From Lates calcarifer (taxonomy: Eukaryota > Chordata > Actinopteri > Centropomidae), in contig NC_066838.1 in NCBI RefSeq assembly GCF_001640805.2, forward strand, positions 4,303,101 to 4,367,100: DNA of 64,000 nucleotides, read 5' to 3'. Shown here in pieces: positions 13,340 through 26,310 of the stretch. The stretch's first letter is position 1. Each line of letters starts with the position of its first letter. Below the pieces are notes generated by a model. It did no database searches, was not told the DNA's origin, and saw only the letters and a program-made list of their open reading frames with translations. The position numbers and the translations under genes are program-made.

Positions 13340-14344
13340 TACAGTGGTGGAAAAAAGTTTTCAGACACCCTTAAAATTTTACACAATCTCAGATATTATC
13401 ATGAAGTACTTTTTTGTGTTTCAAAAGGTGTGGCTGCATTAGACAGACACAAACAAATACAAATGATATTTTTTGTTTATTGTTTACAACAAAACTAAAT
13501 TCTTGACAGTTTCAATACATCAGTTCTCAACATTGTCGGTATCAAAGTCAACAAACACCAGTAACACTCATGTATCCCCAAACCATGATACTGCCTCCAC
13601 CATGCTTGACAGTAGGTACTGTGTAGATAATGCTTTGCCTGGACTCATCTGACCACAGAATCTTTTTCCAGTTCCTGGCTGTCCAGTTCTTGTGTGCTTG
13701 GGCCCAACGATGCCAGGCTAACCTCTGTCTCTCATTGATCAGGGGCTTCTTGACAGCCTTGTAGGACCTTAAGACATGATCTAAAAGTGGGCCAGTTTGG
13801 TTTGATCACTGCTGCTGAAGCTCCTGTGATGTCATTCAGTGGTTTTCCCTGCACATGCGGATCAGGATGTGGTCATTTCTTGCTGAAGAAACCCTTGGAT
13901 GCCCAGATCTTGGTTTGTCTTTCAAGCTCTTGGTTCGTCTATATTTATGCAGAGTGTACCCACCTGCTGAAGGACTGCATCTGCACTTCCTGGATATCTG
14001 GCAGCAGCTGTACCCTTCCTGGCTGAGAATCTGTATCTTCAGGCCTGTTTCCTGCATTAGGTTCCTTGTTTTAGCCATTTTTGTCTCTGAAGAACTTTCA
14101 AATGTGCTGGCTTTATATAGACATGAAGCATGGCAACAAAAATTGTCTTTTAATTAAAAGCATGACCTTCATTAGTGGATCACCAGTACCAAAATGACTC
14201 AATACAATCCATTTTAAGTCTTTAATTACTTTTTTAGGATTTGTTCAGTATTTTGGCTGTGACTGTACTAAAAGAAATTGCACTTGAAGAGTGATTCTTT
14301 TCACAAATGCATAGGGTGTCTGAAAACTGTTTTCCACCACTGTA
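13340..14344 (-). mobile_element. Internally deleted Tc1/mariner-like DNA transposon
   Basis: The ends are inverted repeats of about 32 bases. The left end starts TACAGTGGTGGAAAAAAG and the right end reads, on the other strand, TACAGTGGTGGAAAACAG. Both begin at a TA, the target site of this superfamily. The minus strand carries transposase remnants: an N-terminal helix-turn-helix part (13836-14078, starting MAKTRNL) and a catalytic-region part (about 13550-13760) with the motifs WKKILWSDES and KHGGGSIMVWG. Autonomous Tc1 elements are usually about 1.6 kb; this copy is about 1.0 kb and the sequence between the WSDES and KHGGGS motifs is much too short. It is a dead copy that could at most be moved in trans. 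Confidence 0.88.
13550..14078 (-). pseudogene. Tc1-like transposase remnant
   Basis: This lies within the transposon. The N-terminal open part covers 13836-14078 (80 residues) and has an HTH-like region and the motif KPRSGHPR typical of the linker to the second HTH. After a frame break, a second part read on the minus strand has NERQRLAWHRWAQAHKNW, then WSDES, a shortened stretch, then KHGGGSIMVWG, and soon a stop. Frame disruption and loss of the central catalytic region make it non-functional. Confidence 0.85.
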
Positions 14345-14696
14345 GTTGTAGTTTTTATAGTTGCTGAATGTGTCACGTGGGGGAATGGGGGACATGCAGT
14401 TTGACCCAAAAAACTAAACGAGAGAAGGCCATGTGACATGATTTGCTGCATTTCCATTGTTTTCCAGAAACAAACAAAATCACCACTGGTTTCCACTAAT
14501 ATTTACCAAAATCTTTAGTTTCCATATTATAGTCAGAGCTAGATTGGTTGTTCAGTCTGATGTCTGCAAGTTTAAGGGCTTTGTCTGAAAACTTTGATTT
14601 CTCTGGTAGGTTACAATCACATTTAATAGCTAATAGTGATTTTTTTTTTTCATTGATATAAAGGTCTGAGTAGTGCAGTAATACAGTATTCTTAAT

Positions 14697-15013
14697 AGGA
14701 CTGCAACTCATGATTATTATCATCATTGAATTTGAAATTTTTGATTAAATATAAAAAATCGTGAACAATACCCACCACAACAGCCTTGAGTTCAAGGTGA
14801 TTAAATGTCTTGTGTTGTCCTACCAAAACCCCCAAACCCAGAAATATTCAATTTACTAAAATGCAAGACCAAGAAAATGAGCAAATTCTCTCAGCTTAGA
14901 TCTAGTGAATGTTTGGTATTTTTGAAAAATGACTAGTGATTATAATTGATGATCAGAGATAGTTGCTGATTAATTTTCGACTAATTGAGTAGTCAACTAA
15001 TTGTTACAGCTCT
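14697..15013. mobile_element. MITE-like element with terminal inverted repeats
   Basis: The left end AGGACTGCAAC (14697-14707) pairs imperfectly with the right end GTTACAGCTCT (15003-15013). The interior contains AAATGTCTTGTGTTGTCC and GAAATATTCAATTTACT, which match from memory an extremely common fish repeat with GGGCTGCAAC ends. It has no coding capacity. It is about 317 bases long, so a non-autonomous DNA transposon. Confidence 0.72.
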
Positions 15014-17740
15014 TTTTGGACTGTGTATAGCATCGGTTGACTCAAGGTGTCTGGTGTCAGTGTTACATGACATAATGGTTCCACTCCTTATAAGTAAATG
15101 CACCCTATGATCAACATTTTGTGATAAACATAGCTCAATCAATTAAATACAGATGCATTTCTGCTTAGATGGCTGTTCTCAGCTGGGCCTTGTTAATGTT
15201 CATGAAAGCATCATGGTTTTAAAGCTGTTTAACCAGCCTTTTCTACGAGCACACTGGGACAAGGAAGTACCCATGAGCACACACCCAATGAGCAAAAATC
15301 CTCCAGGTCTCCTGCACTGTAGAGTGTGATTCAGAATGAAATGTGAATTAGGAACGCCTGTCACTGGTCCCTTTTTAGTGACTCAGTGAGATTATGTCTG
15401 CATGGCTGCCCTGGCTGCAGATAAAGCACGTCTGGGATGAAAGTAGGCGGTCTTTGCATGCATGCGCACCAAGGTGACCAGCCATGCCAGTGAGGTATTA
15501 AGGCCTTAAAGCTTTGTTGTTTTGTTTTTGATGTGGTTTAACAGTCAGGTAGCAAGCAACCAAGAAGCAGAAGCAAAATGCTGGACAAAAACAGGAGGCC
15601 CTTTTAGAAATATCTTTCTACCACTCAGAGGTATAAAATCGGCAGCAGAATACTGATTCTGAAAGGATCACCATTATGTTTTACATTCACCCTATCTAAA
15701 ATTTTCATCTTTATCAGGTCTGACACAAACACACACTCACAAACACCCGAAAGGTTGCAGACTCCCACACTGATATTTGATTTTTCACCAGACAGACAGA
15801 GCAGTCAGTGTGTTTGTAGAACTGACCCTACAACAGCTCTTTCATCAGGCTGCCAATAGGGTAGCAAGTTCAGGTCACCACTCCCAGCTCTGCTGACTGC
15901 AAGCTCATATTGGTAATGCTTTAAAATACATAAATCTAATGAGTAAATTAACTTTTATCTCAGTTCCCCTTAGAGTATATTAAAGTTACAACAGCTAAAG
16001 GTCATTTACCTACATACTGCATCTTCTAATGTTTCAGTAAACCAAAATCTTTTGTTGATAATGAAACAGTTGCTCATGGTGTAATGTGTGGAGTGCTGAT
16101 GTTATAGGAAGTTGATGTTAACAAGCAGAGTTAACAACTCACTCTCTGCATGGAAGGGTTAGCTTAGCTTCTTACTTCTTACACCATTATTAGATTAGAT
16201 TTTTTATTTTTATTTTGTAAAGGGACAGACATCTTAAATCATTACTAACTGTACAGTAAAAAGGTCTTCAGTGTTCATAGAGAGTGAATGTAAAACCAGG
16301 ACTTCCAGGTTCTGTTCCAGAAGCTAAGAAAAAAGCATTAAAAATCCTGTCACACTTGTAACTACGATAGTAATAACTAAAGAGCTTCTCAACAGTATGT
16401 TCTGTGGCTCAATTCATATGTTAGATAAGGACAGTATTTATTTATTTATTTTTTTTTGAAAGTGATATCATTGTTTATTTACATTTGTTGTTTTCTTTAG
16501 TGAACACCATTTCACATGTGGTATATTTGGGAGCTTAAGGTTAGTGTGACAGAAAAGACAAGTCATTGCGAGAGTTGAGGGGCTGCGGCTGGCTCAGAAA
16601 TGTCCGCAACAACAGCAGGACAGAGAGGACTGAGCACTGTCGTTTGTTTTACACAGCAGGGAGAAAGTTGAAAAATGAATTCAGAGGAGAGGGTTGGAGA
16701 GTTTTAGGGATATGGACAAAATCGAGCTATGGTAATGTAAATACCTGTGCTGCTGTACTTGTGTGGTTTTCATGGAAGCTGTAGTTTCTTTCTGTGACCA
16801 CAAATTAAAAGTTGTTGAGAAAGACAGACGAAAGAAGTGCTGAATTAGATATACAGTTACAGCAGCTATGGAACAGAGGTAGCCTGAATGTGACGTCATG
16901 ACTGTATGATCCAGTAGAGCGCTTTAGTATTTGATAGTGCATCTCCTAGCAGTGCTGATTCTCAAATGTCAGTCAGCTGCTGTCATGGGAAATAGACCTA
17001 CCCACCCAGAGGCTTGAAGCCTCATAGTGTTTCTACAAATATTTCCCTGACTTGTTTTATGCACAATAGCTGTTTATGCACAATAACAATTCCAGCATGA
17101 CTTTTAAAGAGATACATCATCTGGTCTAACCTCTAGAGTATATTTTCCTAATTGAGGAATGATGTAATGACATAATGGTGCAGTGTCTATCGCCAGCAAT
17201 TGTGACAGGGACAACAGCCGCAAAGAATCCCTGACTAAACATTTAGAAAATGCGTGGAATCCAGATAGGCGCCTGAGATACCAGGCCTGCTGGAGAGAGA
17301 GGGGGAGAGACAGGCGATAGGATTTGTTGAGAAGGGTGAGACAAAAGGGGACGCAGAGCCAGCTCCACTTAGCATGTTATGAGTCAAAGGTTCGCCAAGG
17401 GTCATGAGCAGCAAACTCAGTCATGAATAAAACAAATGTTCTCAGATCCTGCCAAACTCACATATATCTAGCAATAAGTTCCTTTGGGAATAGATGGGGG
17501 TTTCTTTAGGCTTATTCTGTGCTTTTGAGAAGACACACTGCATGTTTCATAACCATAAAACTTATTAAACTGGAGGATGGGGAGACAGCAGACCAGATTT
17601 TCCACCCTCAGTCCAGGCTTATTAGTAATAATACTCTGGTTCACTATCATTGGTCTGGATATGGCACTTTTTTCATGGTCAACACTGTAATTCAATAATA
17701 CAGCAGAAAATCAGGCTTGATGCTTCCCAGAGCTCTCTGA
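15014..17740. other. Non-coding region without a supportable gene
   Basis: No exon, RNA gene or intact element is visible. It contains short homopolymer runs and one GA-rich patch near 17294-17320. It is probably intronic or intergenic. Confidence 0.45.
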
Positions 17741-18012
17741 ATCATAAAATGAGACTGAAGTGATTTTGCTGAACATGTTCTTATTCAAAAAAAAAAAAAA
17801 AAAGCTGAGAAGCATCTCTGGCCTCAGAGGGGGACAGAGACGAGCACAAGTGTTGTTAGACCACAGACAGTGTGACAAGCTGATTAAAATGCCCGCAGAC
17901 TGGGAGAGCTGGACCTCCACTCTCTATTCACTCAGACCAGGCACGTCGTCACGACAACGGAGGACGACAAAGGGCTTTCTCAGGCTATTGAGTGCTGTGA
18001 AAGAGCAGGCAG

Positions 18013-18014
<2 letters not shown>

Positions 18015-18069
<55 letters not shown>
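18015..18069. repeat. Compound (GT)n(GA)n microsatellite
   Basis: About 19 GT units (18015-18053) are followed by about 8 GA units. Confidence 0.96.
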
Positions 18070-18070
<1 letters not shown>

Positions 18071-18659
18071 GAGACTTGGACTGGATATGTGGTTGTACAA
18101 GCCGTAGGTGGTAATGTATGCAGACCATCCACAAACAAATGAATACGCATGCACGTCCCACCACCACCTCCTTAGCATTCTGCCACACAATGACCATACC
18201 AGCGCGTCCTCGATGACGTGATGCTTCATTCGAGCATATGGCCAGTCTGCAATTCAATCTGCAAACTAGCCACAGACAAGCCTATTTAAGCCTGCTTTGT
18301 CTTTTTGTAAATAGAATACAAATGCCTTGGTCCGTTCATTTTACTGGTAATTTTTCCTCTTTCCTGTGGTAGTTCTGAAAATGATCAGGATAGATTCACT
18401 GTAGTTGATAGTGACTTTAAACTGTCCAAATACTGTCCGACCTATGAGTGGAATTAAAATTAGTTTCTTTTACATTAGAAGTAAGTAACTGTTCACCTCA
18501 GTGGTGGTTCTGGTATACTTCACACTTTAGCATGATTTTTGTACATTGCTTTGGTCAGTTTCCGATTAGTTGATATTCATTTCAGGTGTGCTCATGTTTA
18601 CAGAAGTTATTCAACAGTTAAAGTAAATACTATGTGCATATTTGCTGTTTGAGAATTAG

Positions 18660-18725
18660 ATGACAGTTAGATGAGAAGATCTATATCACTCTAACATCTG
18701 TACATGCCTTTAGTACAAGCTGGTA
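18660..18725. repeat. Fold-back repeat fragment (family copy B)
   Basis: The block AGTTAGATGAGAAGATCTATATCACTCT and the following CATCTGTACAT correspond to the left arm seen at 37013-37060 and 51888-51933. Only this short part of the element is recognisable. Confidence 0.5.
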
Positions 18726-19314
18726 CTGTAGGAAGCACAGGCTACTGTGCTTTCAGGTATTTTGTAAGAATACATTCTTTATAGTTGCATTATTTTTTGC
18801 TTTGTCATTCATCCTTGTTTTTTCTCACGTTGTCATTCTCGGTGTGGCCTACTGGCTGGCTCTCCTGTGGGAGGCCATTGAGCTGAGGTCTGTAATTGTG
18901 GCAGGATTTGTTGGCTGCTGTCCGACCTGTTGTGGTCCAACCCTGTCAGCAGAGGCTCTTTCTAAGGATCTGACCACCGGCCACTTAACACACACACACA
19001 CAAGATAATGAAAGCACACAACCAGCACCCGCTCACAAAAGCACATGCATTTCTGCATCTTAATTTAACTATATGGTCTTATTTTAGTTTTGGTTCACAA
19101 TGTACTATTTGAGGTAGGTTGGGTTGTGACGACCATTTATTCCCAACAAACTATATTCAAACATGCACTTTTAGATTTATAACAGACATGCTTTTTAAGT
19201 GGCCATATTTTAGTGCACTGCAGAGCCACTTGGGTCCCATAGCCGTTTGCCTGTCCCTGGTTAAAATGTTAAATTAAGCCTCAGCTGCTATTGTCAATCA
19301 TTCTCTCTCATTCT

Positions 19315-19374
19315 ATCTCTCTCTCTCTCTCTCTCTTCCCCTCCCTCTCTCATTTGCTCTCTCTCTCTCTCTCT
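19315..19374. repeat. (CT)n low-complexity tract
   Basis: Two CT runs (19315-19336 and 19357-19374) are separated by a C-rich interruption. Confidence 0.9.
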
Positions 19375-19658
19375 CCATCTCATTAAGCCCATCTACCCCC
19401 TGCTTCTGCTTCCTCCTGACAGCTCTTTGATCCTTCTGCCTGTTGAATGTTGAACTGAAGAATTACAGCACCATCAGTTCCAGTCTGTCATATTTCCATG
19501 ACAGCACCAGTCTCTCCTTTCTCCCACCCCGTCAAGGTCAGAAGGTCAAAGGCTATGTGGTCATATGCTTGGAGAAACCAGTTGCACCTTATAATGAAAT
19601 TCACAGTCTGCTCTCCTTGTAGACTGCCATCCATACTAAAAATAAGTTAAAAATTCTG

Positions 19659-19682
19659 ATATATATATATATATATATATAT
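19659..19682. repeat. (AT)n microsatellite
   Basis: Twelve AT units within a strongly AT-rich stretch. Confidence 0.95.
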
Positions 19683-20156
19683 TACACATCTATATTATAG
19701 TGCAATATGAATTCAGAATTTATATATATGTGCCACATTTTAAAAAATATAGAAATATAGTATTATGGAATTAATATAGTCATATGAAACAGAGCAAAAT
19801 ACATAAAAGACCCAATAAATAGACCCTACAAATAGCATTTGTTTACCTAAGCTTGATAGCTTTTTTACTTAGACCTTGTTGTTGCTCTAGCTAACAGGAT
19901 CTAGGTGGCTAAATTTGCTAACAGTAGCTAAGCTTGCTAAAAGAAGGAAAGGACATATGATTGGCTACAAGGTGTGGGGGTGTCATTGGGTGTCAATTCC
20001 ACAATGAAATAACTGTTGAAACAAGGTATTTTGAAATATAAGCATCTATGATTTAAAAAAAAAAAGAACCCCAGTAAAATCATTAATTAACATTTCATAG
20101 TAGCAAGTTGAATTTTGATAATTTCTTAGATTGTGTCACAATTTATCAGTCTGCTT

Positions 20157-20181
20157 AGCACTCATGTAGATATGTGTGTAG
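20157..20181 (+). repeat. Exact 25-bp direct repeat, copy 1
   Basis: A 25-base segment beginning AGCACTCATGTAGATATG is repeated exactly at 20627-20651, with unrelated flanks. I do not recognise a known element. Confidence 0.8.
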
Positions 20182-20626
20182 GGCTGTATTTATTTCTAAT
20201 TATTATTAGTGTGAAAGTGAGCCAGCATGAACAATACAGGTAAATACAGAAGCAGATAAATGGAATTCAGCCATCATTCATTTTATTATTTATACCCATA
20301 CCTTTCCCTTCATGACATGTCAAAATGTCTCCACTGATTTTTTTATTATTATTATTTAATGATCTTAAGTGGTGATGCATTTTGTAAAAACGAGCTGGTT
20401 TGTTGAATGATGGTCATATATAGATTAGAGATCATGAAGCATCATCAGGAACAGCAGATTACAGCAGCCCATTGGGTCGTGCGTGTCATTTTGTACCAAG
20501 CAGCTAGGCTAACACCTGCTTTTCCCAGGGAGAGCGTTACTGTCTCCAGGGTGAAAGGATCCTGTCATAAAACGGGCTAAGTGAGTGTGTGTGGGTGGGT
20601 GCACATGAAAAAGTGTGTTGTGTCTC

Positions 20627-20651
20627 AGCACTCATGTAGATATGTGTGTAG
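20627..20651 (+). repeat. Exact 25-bp direct repeat, copy 2
   Basis: Second copy of the segment at 20157-20181. It sits 470 bases downstream in the same orientation. Confidence 0.8.
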
Positions 20652-20659
20652 ACTCTTTT

Positions 20660-23600
20660 TCCAAGGGAAGTGGCTTTTATCCTGTGTCCGTTCAGTGCAG
20701 CCACTTGGTCGGCGAGCTGTGAAAGGGACACTATTCCCTCCAGCAGCAGACAGAGAGCCCCTTCAGCACACCGGAGGGACCGAGAGAGAGACCCTCTGTG
20801 TCTGCATGTGAACTGAGGGGAGAGAGACGGCCATTGACCCTAAAGAAGGCGACGGAAATGGAGAGGGGCCAAGCATGTGTACATCTGCCTCTCATAATAT
20901 TAGCACTTTCACTGATCTACTGATCTAAGCATGAACATACAACCAGCAACTACACTATATGTTGATGTACTTACTGGATGTAAATGTGGATTGTAAGGGA
21001 CATGAAGAGTGTGATCACACCCCCAGTTTGAAGTGAACTTGGTAACACATTTGTGTGTCTTAAGTTCAAACCGACAGTGACAGTTAGGTTCACACGCACA
21101 GTATCTTTTTTTTTTTTTTTTATTGGAGTTTTGTTCACCTGTCCTCATAGCTGAGTATGATGGACTTGTCTGTTCTCTTCTCTGGTTTTCGCACCACATG
21201 AAAAGTAGCTCAACATTAGCATTAGTGCAGACTTCATTTTGTTGTGCTTTCTGTTCCTCATCCTTTAGGGCTTGTTGAGAACAGACGTTTTTACAGCAAA
21301 TTATGGAGCCTAATCAGTTTATTTCAGATGAATCACAGTGATCTGGAGTTGAAGTAAATTCTCTTATTGCTTTTAACTTAAACAAGCTATGCCACTGACC
21401 ACATGTAATCAGTCTAGACAGTACTAACCTTTCAGCAACCAGCTTCCTTTTGTGTAATTAATTTTCAAAACTCAGCACAATCAATGCAGGACCCAGAAGC
21501 TGACACCAAAGCTGGATTTATGCTTGGTGAAAGCCAATAACAGAAGTCCAGTCCTTAGATATCTACAGCATAGATTTTGATTTATAGTTGAGCTACAAAA
21601 TTCACACACTGATGGCACCGCAGCATTATTGGACTAGACAGATGTATCCTATGTGATCAGTAATGGTGTATTTACATTATTTCATTTACTTTGTGATGTA
21701 GGGCGATGGTGGGATATGCACGTATTTATAGAACTGGAGTTACATTTAGGTAACTTCTGTTTTTGAACAGGAGAATTCTGCCATACCATTGCCATGTTTA
21801 CATTATTTTATTCATTGTAACAGAGAGTGGTGATTGTGGTGGGCAGAAGGTTTGCAGTGGAGCTGTCTTTGCTTGCACAACAAACACTGCACTTTCCTGC
21901 TGAGCACAAGAATTGGATTTCAGGTTTCAATGACATTGTTCGCAACGTAACTCAACCCAAACAAACACTTGTCCCAACTCTTTCCACTCACTACTTTTAA
22001 ATCAGTTACAAGTGTTTCCTGGCAAATGCATGTGTCTGTTCTTTATCTCTTCAATGGTATCCTGTGTGTTGTCATTGAAGGCCTCTGTGATCTCAAACAG
22101 ACCCTGTGCTGCTCTCGCTACTGTACTCTCTGGATGTGATCCACAGATGCTTAGTGTTGCAGAGTGTGGGGCCTCAGGGCGAGGCGCCAACCGACCCACC
22201 AGAACATAACAATGCAAGACAGCGCTCCGTGGCTCCAGGCCCAATGTCCCCCACTGTCCCTGTGCTGCTGACCCCACATATTTTATGAGGTCTTAGGCGT
22301 TCAGTGGGCTGTCATGGCTCATTAGGAGCTTTAGAAATGAACTTGCACAGCAGACTTTCCCAGTGATTAATTAACATGGACAGAGAGAGAACGTGAGACA
22401 GATAGGAATGGTTAGGGCAAAAGTTCATTGATGGGACCACATTCTGAGTAGTTTATAGAAGTTAATAAATACACTTGGTGGCCTAGAGACACTGGTGATG
22501 GGGATGGGTAAGTCCCCCTGCCTTCAGCAGCTAAATGACAGTTATAATACTGGGTTTAAATGCAAACGTGTAGTCATACTCCTGTTTTAGAGGCTTTTCC
22601 ACCCCGACAGGATTGAAATTCTGAGGAAATCACTCCTGTGTTTATGTGAATATGTGAATATTTAGTCCATAGTTGCTTTGTGACCATCATCTGCCCTCTC
22701 CAGTTCAGCTGACAGTCTAATGGGCTGCTAGAGGTTATTTATAGTTTGTTGGACTGCACCCCATGGCCGAACATGCTGCATACCAGACACAACTGATGAA
22801 CTGTGGAGATTGTTGGTGAATAGCATGGGAGAAACCACCCCTCTGCTCCTGTAAAGCGTGGCAGTGGTGTTTGTTTTACTACCAAATGCTTCCACATTAA
22901 GAGGAGAAGTAGATGTTGTTGTTTTCAGTCAGATGTAGTGAATAAAGATGAACCTCTAGGATCCAGACTTTAATAAGAAAGTGAATGATTTTGCTCTTCT
23001 TCAGTTCAAGTAAGCTTGCTGATCTATGCTACTGAAAATCAGCAAATTTTCTTCAAGACTCCCTCACTATTAAAGAGCAATCTAAGTTAAAGAGTGGTTG
23101 TTTAGTTGATTGATGAAGTGAAAATGTTTCATAGCCTTTAAAGGTCTTAGATGTCAAGAGAAATATTCCAGATTGAACTTCCCCTCTTCTTTTACATCAA
23201 CCACAGCTGTATTTCTCGTGTCTGTGTTCCTCCCCCTCCATCTCCACTTTGTTCCATACCACAGTCATCCAGTCTGATCTCATGGTAGCTCTCAGGAAGC
23301 CATCATTGCTGGTTGGTAAGAGGAAGTTCCCATGGTGATGGGGTCACTGAGGGCTATAAATATGTTGACCGCAGCATGGTGGCCGGTCAAAGAGCAGGTG
23401 AGGACGCCAGCTCAGAGAAGCAGTGAGAATTTGTCTAGAATTGTTCCCAGGCTCCCGTTTACAGAGGCAGGGCTATATCCAGCTTTACAAGTTATTAGCT
23501 TCACTGCTTGACCCAGTAATTGTTTTTAGTTGTATTGAATCTACTGGAATGAAAGTAGATTTGCTTTACAAAGTGTGAAATTATGTCATTACATCTAGCT

Positions 23601-24200
23601 GTAAAACAAAAATAAACCCCCTCTAGTCTCAGAGTAGTTGTTGTCAGTGGTATCATTTGTGATATAAAACACATCCTTCCTCATTGTAACACACTCAGGC
23701 TTTTACTGCTACAGGCTTACTCGCTTTGGTATGACCAGTAACTTATGGTGGTTAATGTTAGCTAATGTTTGCAAGTTGTCAAGCTATTGTTAGCAGACAT
23801 TATACCATCACTTTGCTGACTTTTGGATTCTTCTCTACTTGTGCAATATTCTATATTTAGCCTGCTCTATGACAGATAAGACTAAAGCCATATTCACATT
23901 ATTGTGGAAAACAGCTTTTGCATTCGCTTCACCTTTATTGTGTATGTGGTGCATTTGCAACGGCTCTGTGTGGATGTTGATGGTGCGCTTATTGAGCAGG
24001 AGTGTGCCAAAAGTACATGTTTGATGAGCTTTGACCTGAGCTCCTAACCTTTGTGGGCAAAACCAATCACTGACCACTGCCTGAACTGGAAGATAAACAA
24101 AACAATGAATTACTTCTGTTTCTGAATTTGGCCTCATTTCAAGACCACATCACCATTTAGCACAGCACCAACAGGATTTTTACATAACAACATGGAACAT
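20660..24200. other. Non-coding region without a supportable gene
   Basis: Open frames here are short and unconvincing. Two GC-richer blocks (about 20690-20880 and 22130-22280) have few stops but show neither family similarity nor paired splice sites. They could be untranslated exons or conserved regulatory DNA; I cannot decide from this sequence. Confidence 0.4.
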
Positions 24201-24660
24201 GCAGCGCCACCAAATGGTTAACTAAGGCACTGTTGTTGCCTAAACCTAACCACAAAGAGGACTCAGGCTACTCAGCTGCCATATAATATGTCATTGGAGG
24301 TCAGTTGTTTATGAAAATTGGACAGTTTCTTAATAAACTAGCAGGAGAGCTAATAGTGCTCTGGCGAGGACTTGATTCCCTGCCATTAGTGGCAGAGCTG
24401 GTAGCATCCTCACAGTGTGTGTTTAAAAAATGTTTTAGTTTGGCCATGTTTTAGAGGAACAACACTTATTGGAAAGCTTTTATTGCACTTAATGCAATGA
24501 AGTTGGCAACCTGTAAATGGAGACTGGAGACAATGGATGTCTGTGCAAAATTTCATGGCAAACCAACAAATAGTTGTTGAAATATGTGGCTGTGGACCAA
24601 AGGGTGGACCAGACAGATCAACTGAGCAACCATCCCTCAAGACCCATGCTGCTAACGCAG
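24200..24660. repeat. Teleost interspersed repeats, degraded
   Basis: The segment holds GTTGCCTAAACCTAACCACAA (24233-24253) and then ATGTCTGTGCAAAATTTCATGG followed by AATAGTTGTTGAAATAT and GGACCAAAGGGTGGACC. From memory these blocks belong to very abundant fish dispersed repeats. No coding capacity is visible. Confidence 0.6.
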
Positions 24661-25754
24661 CTTAAAAGAACTTGTATCTGAGAGCTTGAGCAGATTTGAC
24701 TCAATAAAACATGAGGCACAAAGAATTGGTTTGTTTTATATATATATTTCATAAAGACTATTTCTCCCCTGTCTCAAAGGACTGAGTGAATTTTCAGCCC
24801 TGTTTAACAGACTGTGTAATGGCCAGCCCTCCTCCTGTTCACACACACACAGCCAGACACACACTCGACAAACCCTCTGACAGTGGGCGTGGAGGTTATT
24901 ACTTATTATACTTCTTATTCTGCTCATGAATAAGTAAAGAGGAGGCCTGAGACACACTCACCCACTTACCAGACACATACTAAGACACATGCACCTGCTC
25001 CTGGATGGCCCCTGGTTATGTTCACACACATGCACATTCACACCCACACACACACACACAGATTCCCGGTCTCCTCCCTTTCAAGTCCCCGCTTGTCTTT
25101 GTCCTGATTGCAACACCAGGGGGTAGACAGTTAGGTGAGATGGCACTGAATGTCTAATGTATTAGCAATCTATTCACACTGCAAAGTAATAGTGCACAAT
25201 ATTGTATTTTTTCCACTAAATATCACACTCTTAAACATTTTCTTTCTCTGCAGGGCTTAGGGGCATTAATAAACTCACTAGGGCTCAATTTCAGTAAAAA
25301 TAATATGTATTTCATTCTGTGTAGAGCTCTTGCATATCCCCAGTTTAAACTTGCTCCGAGACACTATGGTAGGAGTTACTTATTTATTTTTATGTGACCT
25401 TTGCCAGTGAGGTCAGTGAAAGGTCTGAGGAACCTCTTCAATAATTTAAGAGGTTTTATCTCTAATGTGAAGGCTCTCAGTGTCCACAAACCACTCTCCT
25501 CAGAGGTGTTGAGTGAAGGCGATGGAAATGGGAAATGAGAGTTGTTGTTTTGAATGCTGCAGCTGTAACAGATACTGTGGCTGCTGGTGTTTTTAATCCA
25601 ATGAAAACATGCTAGTGTGTGCGTGTGTGTAATCATATACTTGATGTTGTGACATTTTGATGAATAATGTGAGAAGAGGGTCACCATGAATCTTGCTTCT
25701 GTCTGACTCTGAGTCATGTCTCAGTCTGTATTTTTGTCTCTGTTTTGTTCACAG

Positions 25755-25849
25755 ATTAATAATCATTCACAGACGCAGACGAAAGGAATGGGGTATGATT
25801 CCAGGTGATAAGGAGGGGGAAGTCTTCAGCTTAACAAAGGACATAGATG
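25755..25849 (+). other. Orphan candidate exon upstream of the plexin start
   Basis: A pyrimidine-rich tract ending TTTTGTTCACAG precedes a 95-base segment, and GATG|GTAAGA follows as a strong donor. One frame is open throughout and reads with a basic start and the end VFSLTKDID. I do not recognise a family. It lies 860 bases upstream of the first coding exon of the plexin on the same strand, so it could be a 5' untranslated exon of that gene; if so it carries a short upstream ORF (ATGGGG to TGA). It could also be chance. Confidence 0.3.
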
Positions 25850-26239
25850 GTAAGATGCTATCCCCAGAAGTTTATTTGGACCTTGAAAACTGTATTTAAA
25901 GATAAGGCAGACATACTGTTTTTGTCAATAAATCCCATTAAAAGTTCAATCAACAGTGTGTTAGTCTGTCTCTCAGTACTTTCCAATTTCCTAAACGCTC
26001 AGACCCAAACCCATTGGTTCCCTCAATGGACAAAGGGTTGTGGAAAATAAGTCTCGAATATACACCTGTATTAAAAAAAAAAGTACATAGTTTTCTAAAA
26101 CATATAGGCAGTGTAGTTTTGAGTAGACATGCAAATAAGAATAAATTGCATTTGTTGATAATGTATTTGCTAGCATAGCTTTAGGACTGTGTACGAGGGA
26201 TTTACTCAAAATGTCGCCCAATACAGCAGCATGGCTCAT

Positions 26240-26310
26240 TAAAGTGTTTTAATGGTTTTTAGACAACAATGGAGCTCTGTAGCACAGAGGAATAAGGCAT
26301 ATCAGGCTTT
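26240..26310. repeat. Interspersed repeat fragment, partner of 9600-9790
   Basis: It shares GACAACAATGGAGCTCTGT and the following block with 9732-9775. Confidence 0.5.

Noticed and set aside
22002..22288. Open frames on both strands in a GC-richer block
   Set aside because: Overlapping frames on both strands without family similarity; could be a regulatory or untranslated block but not a supportable CDS.
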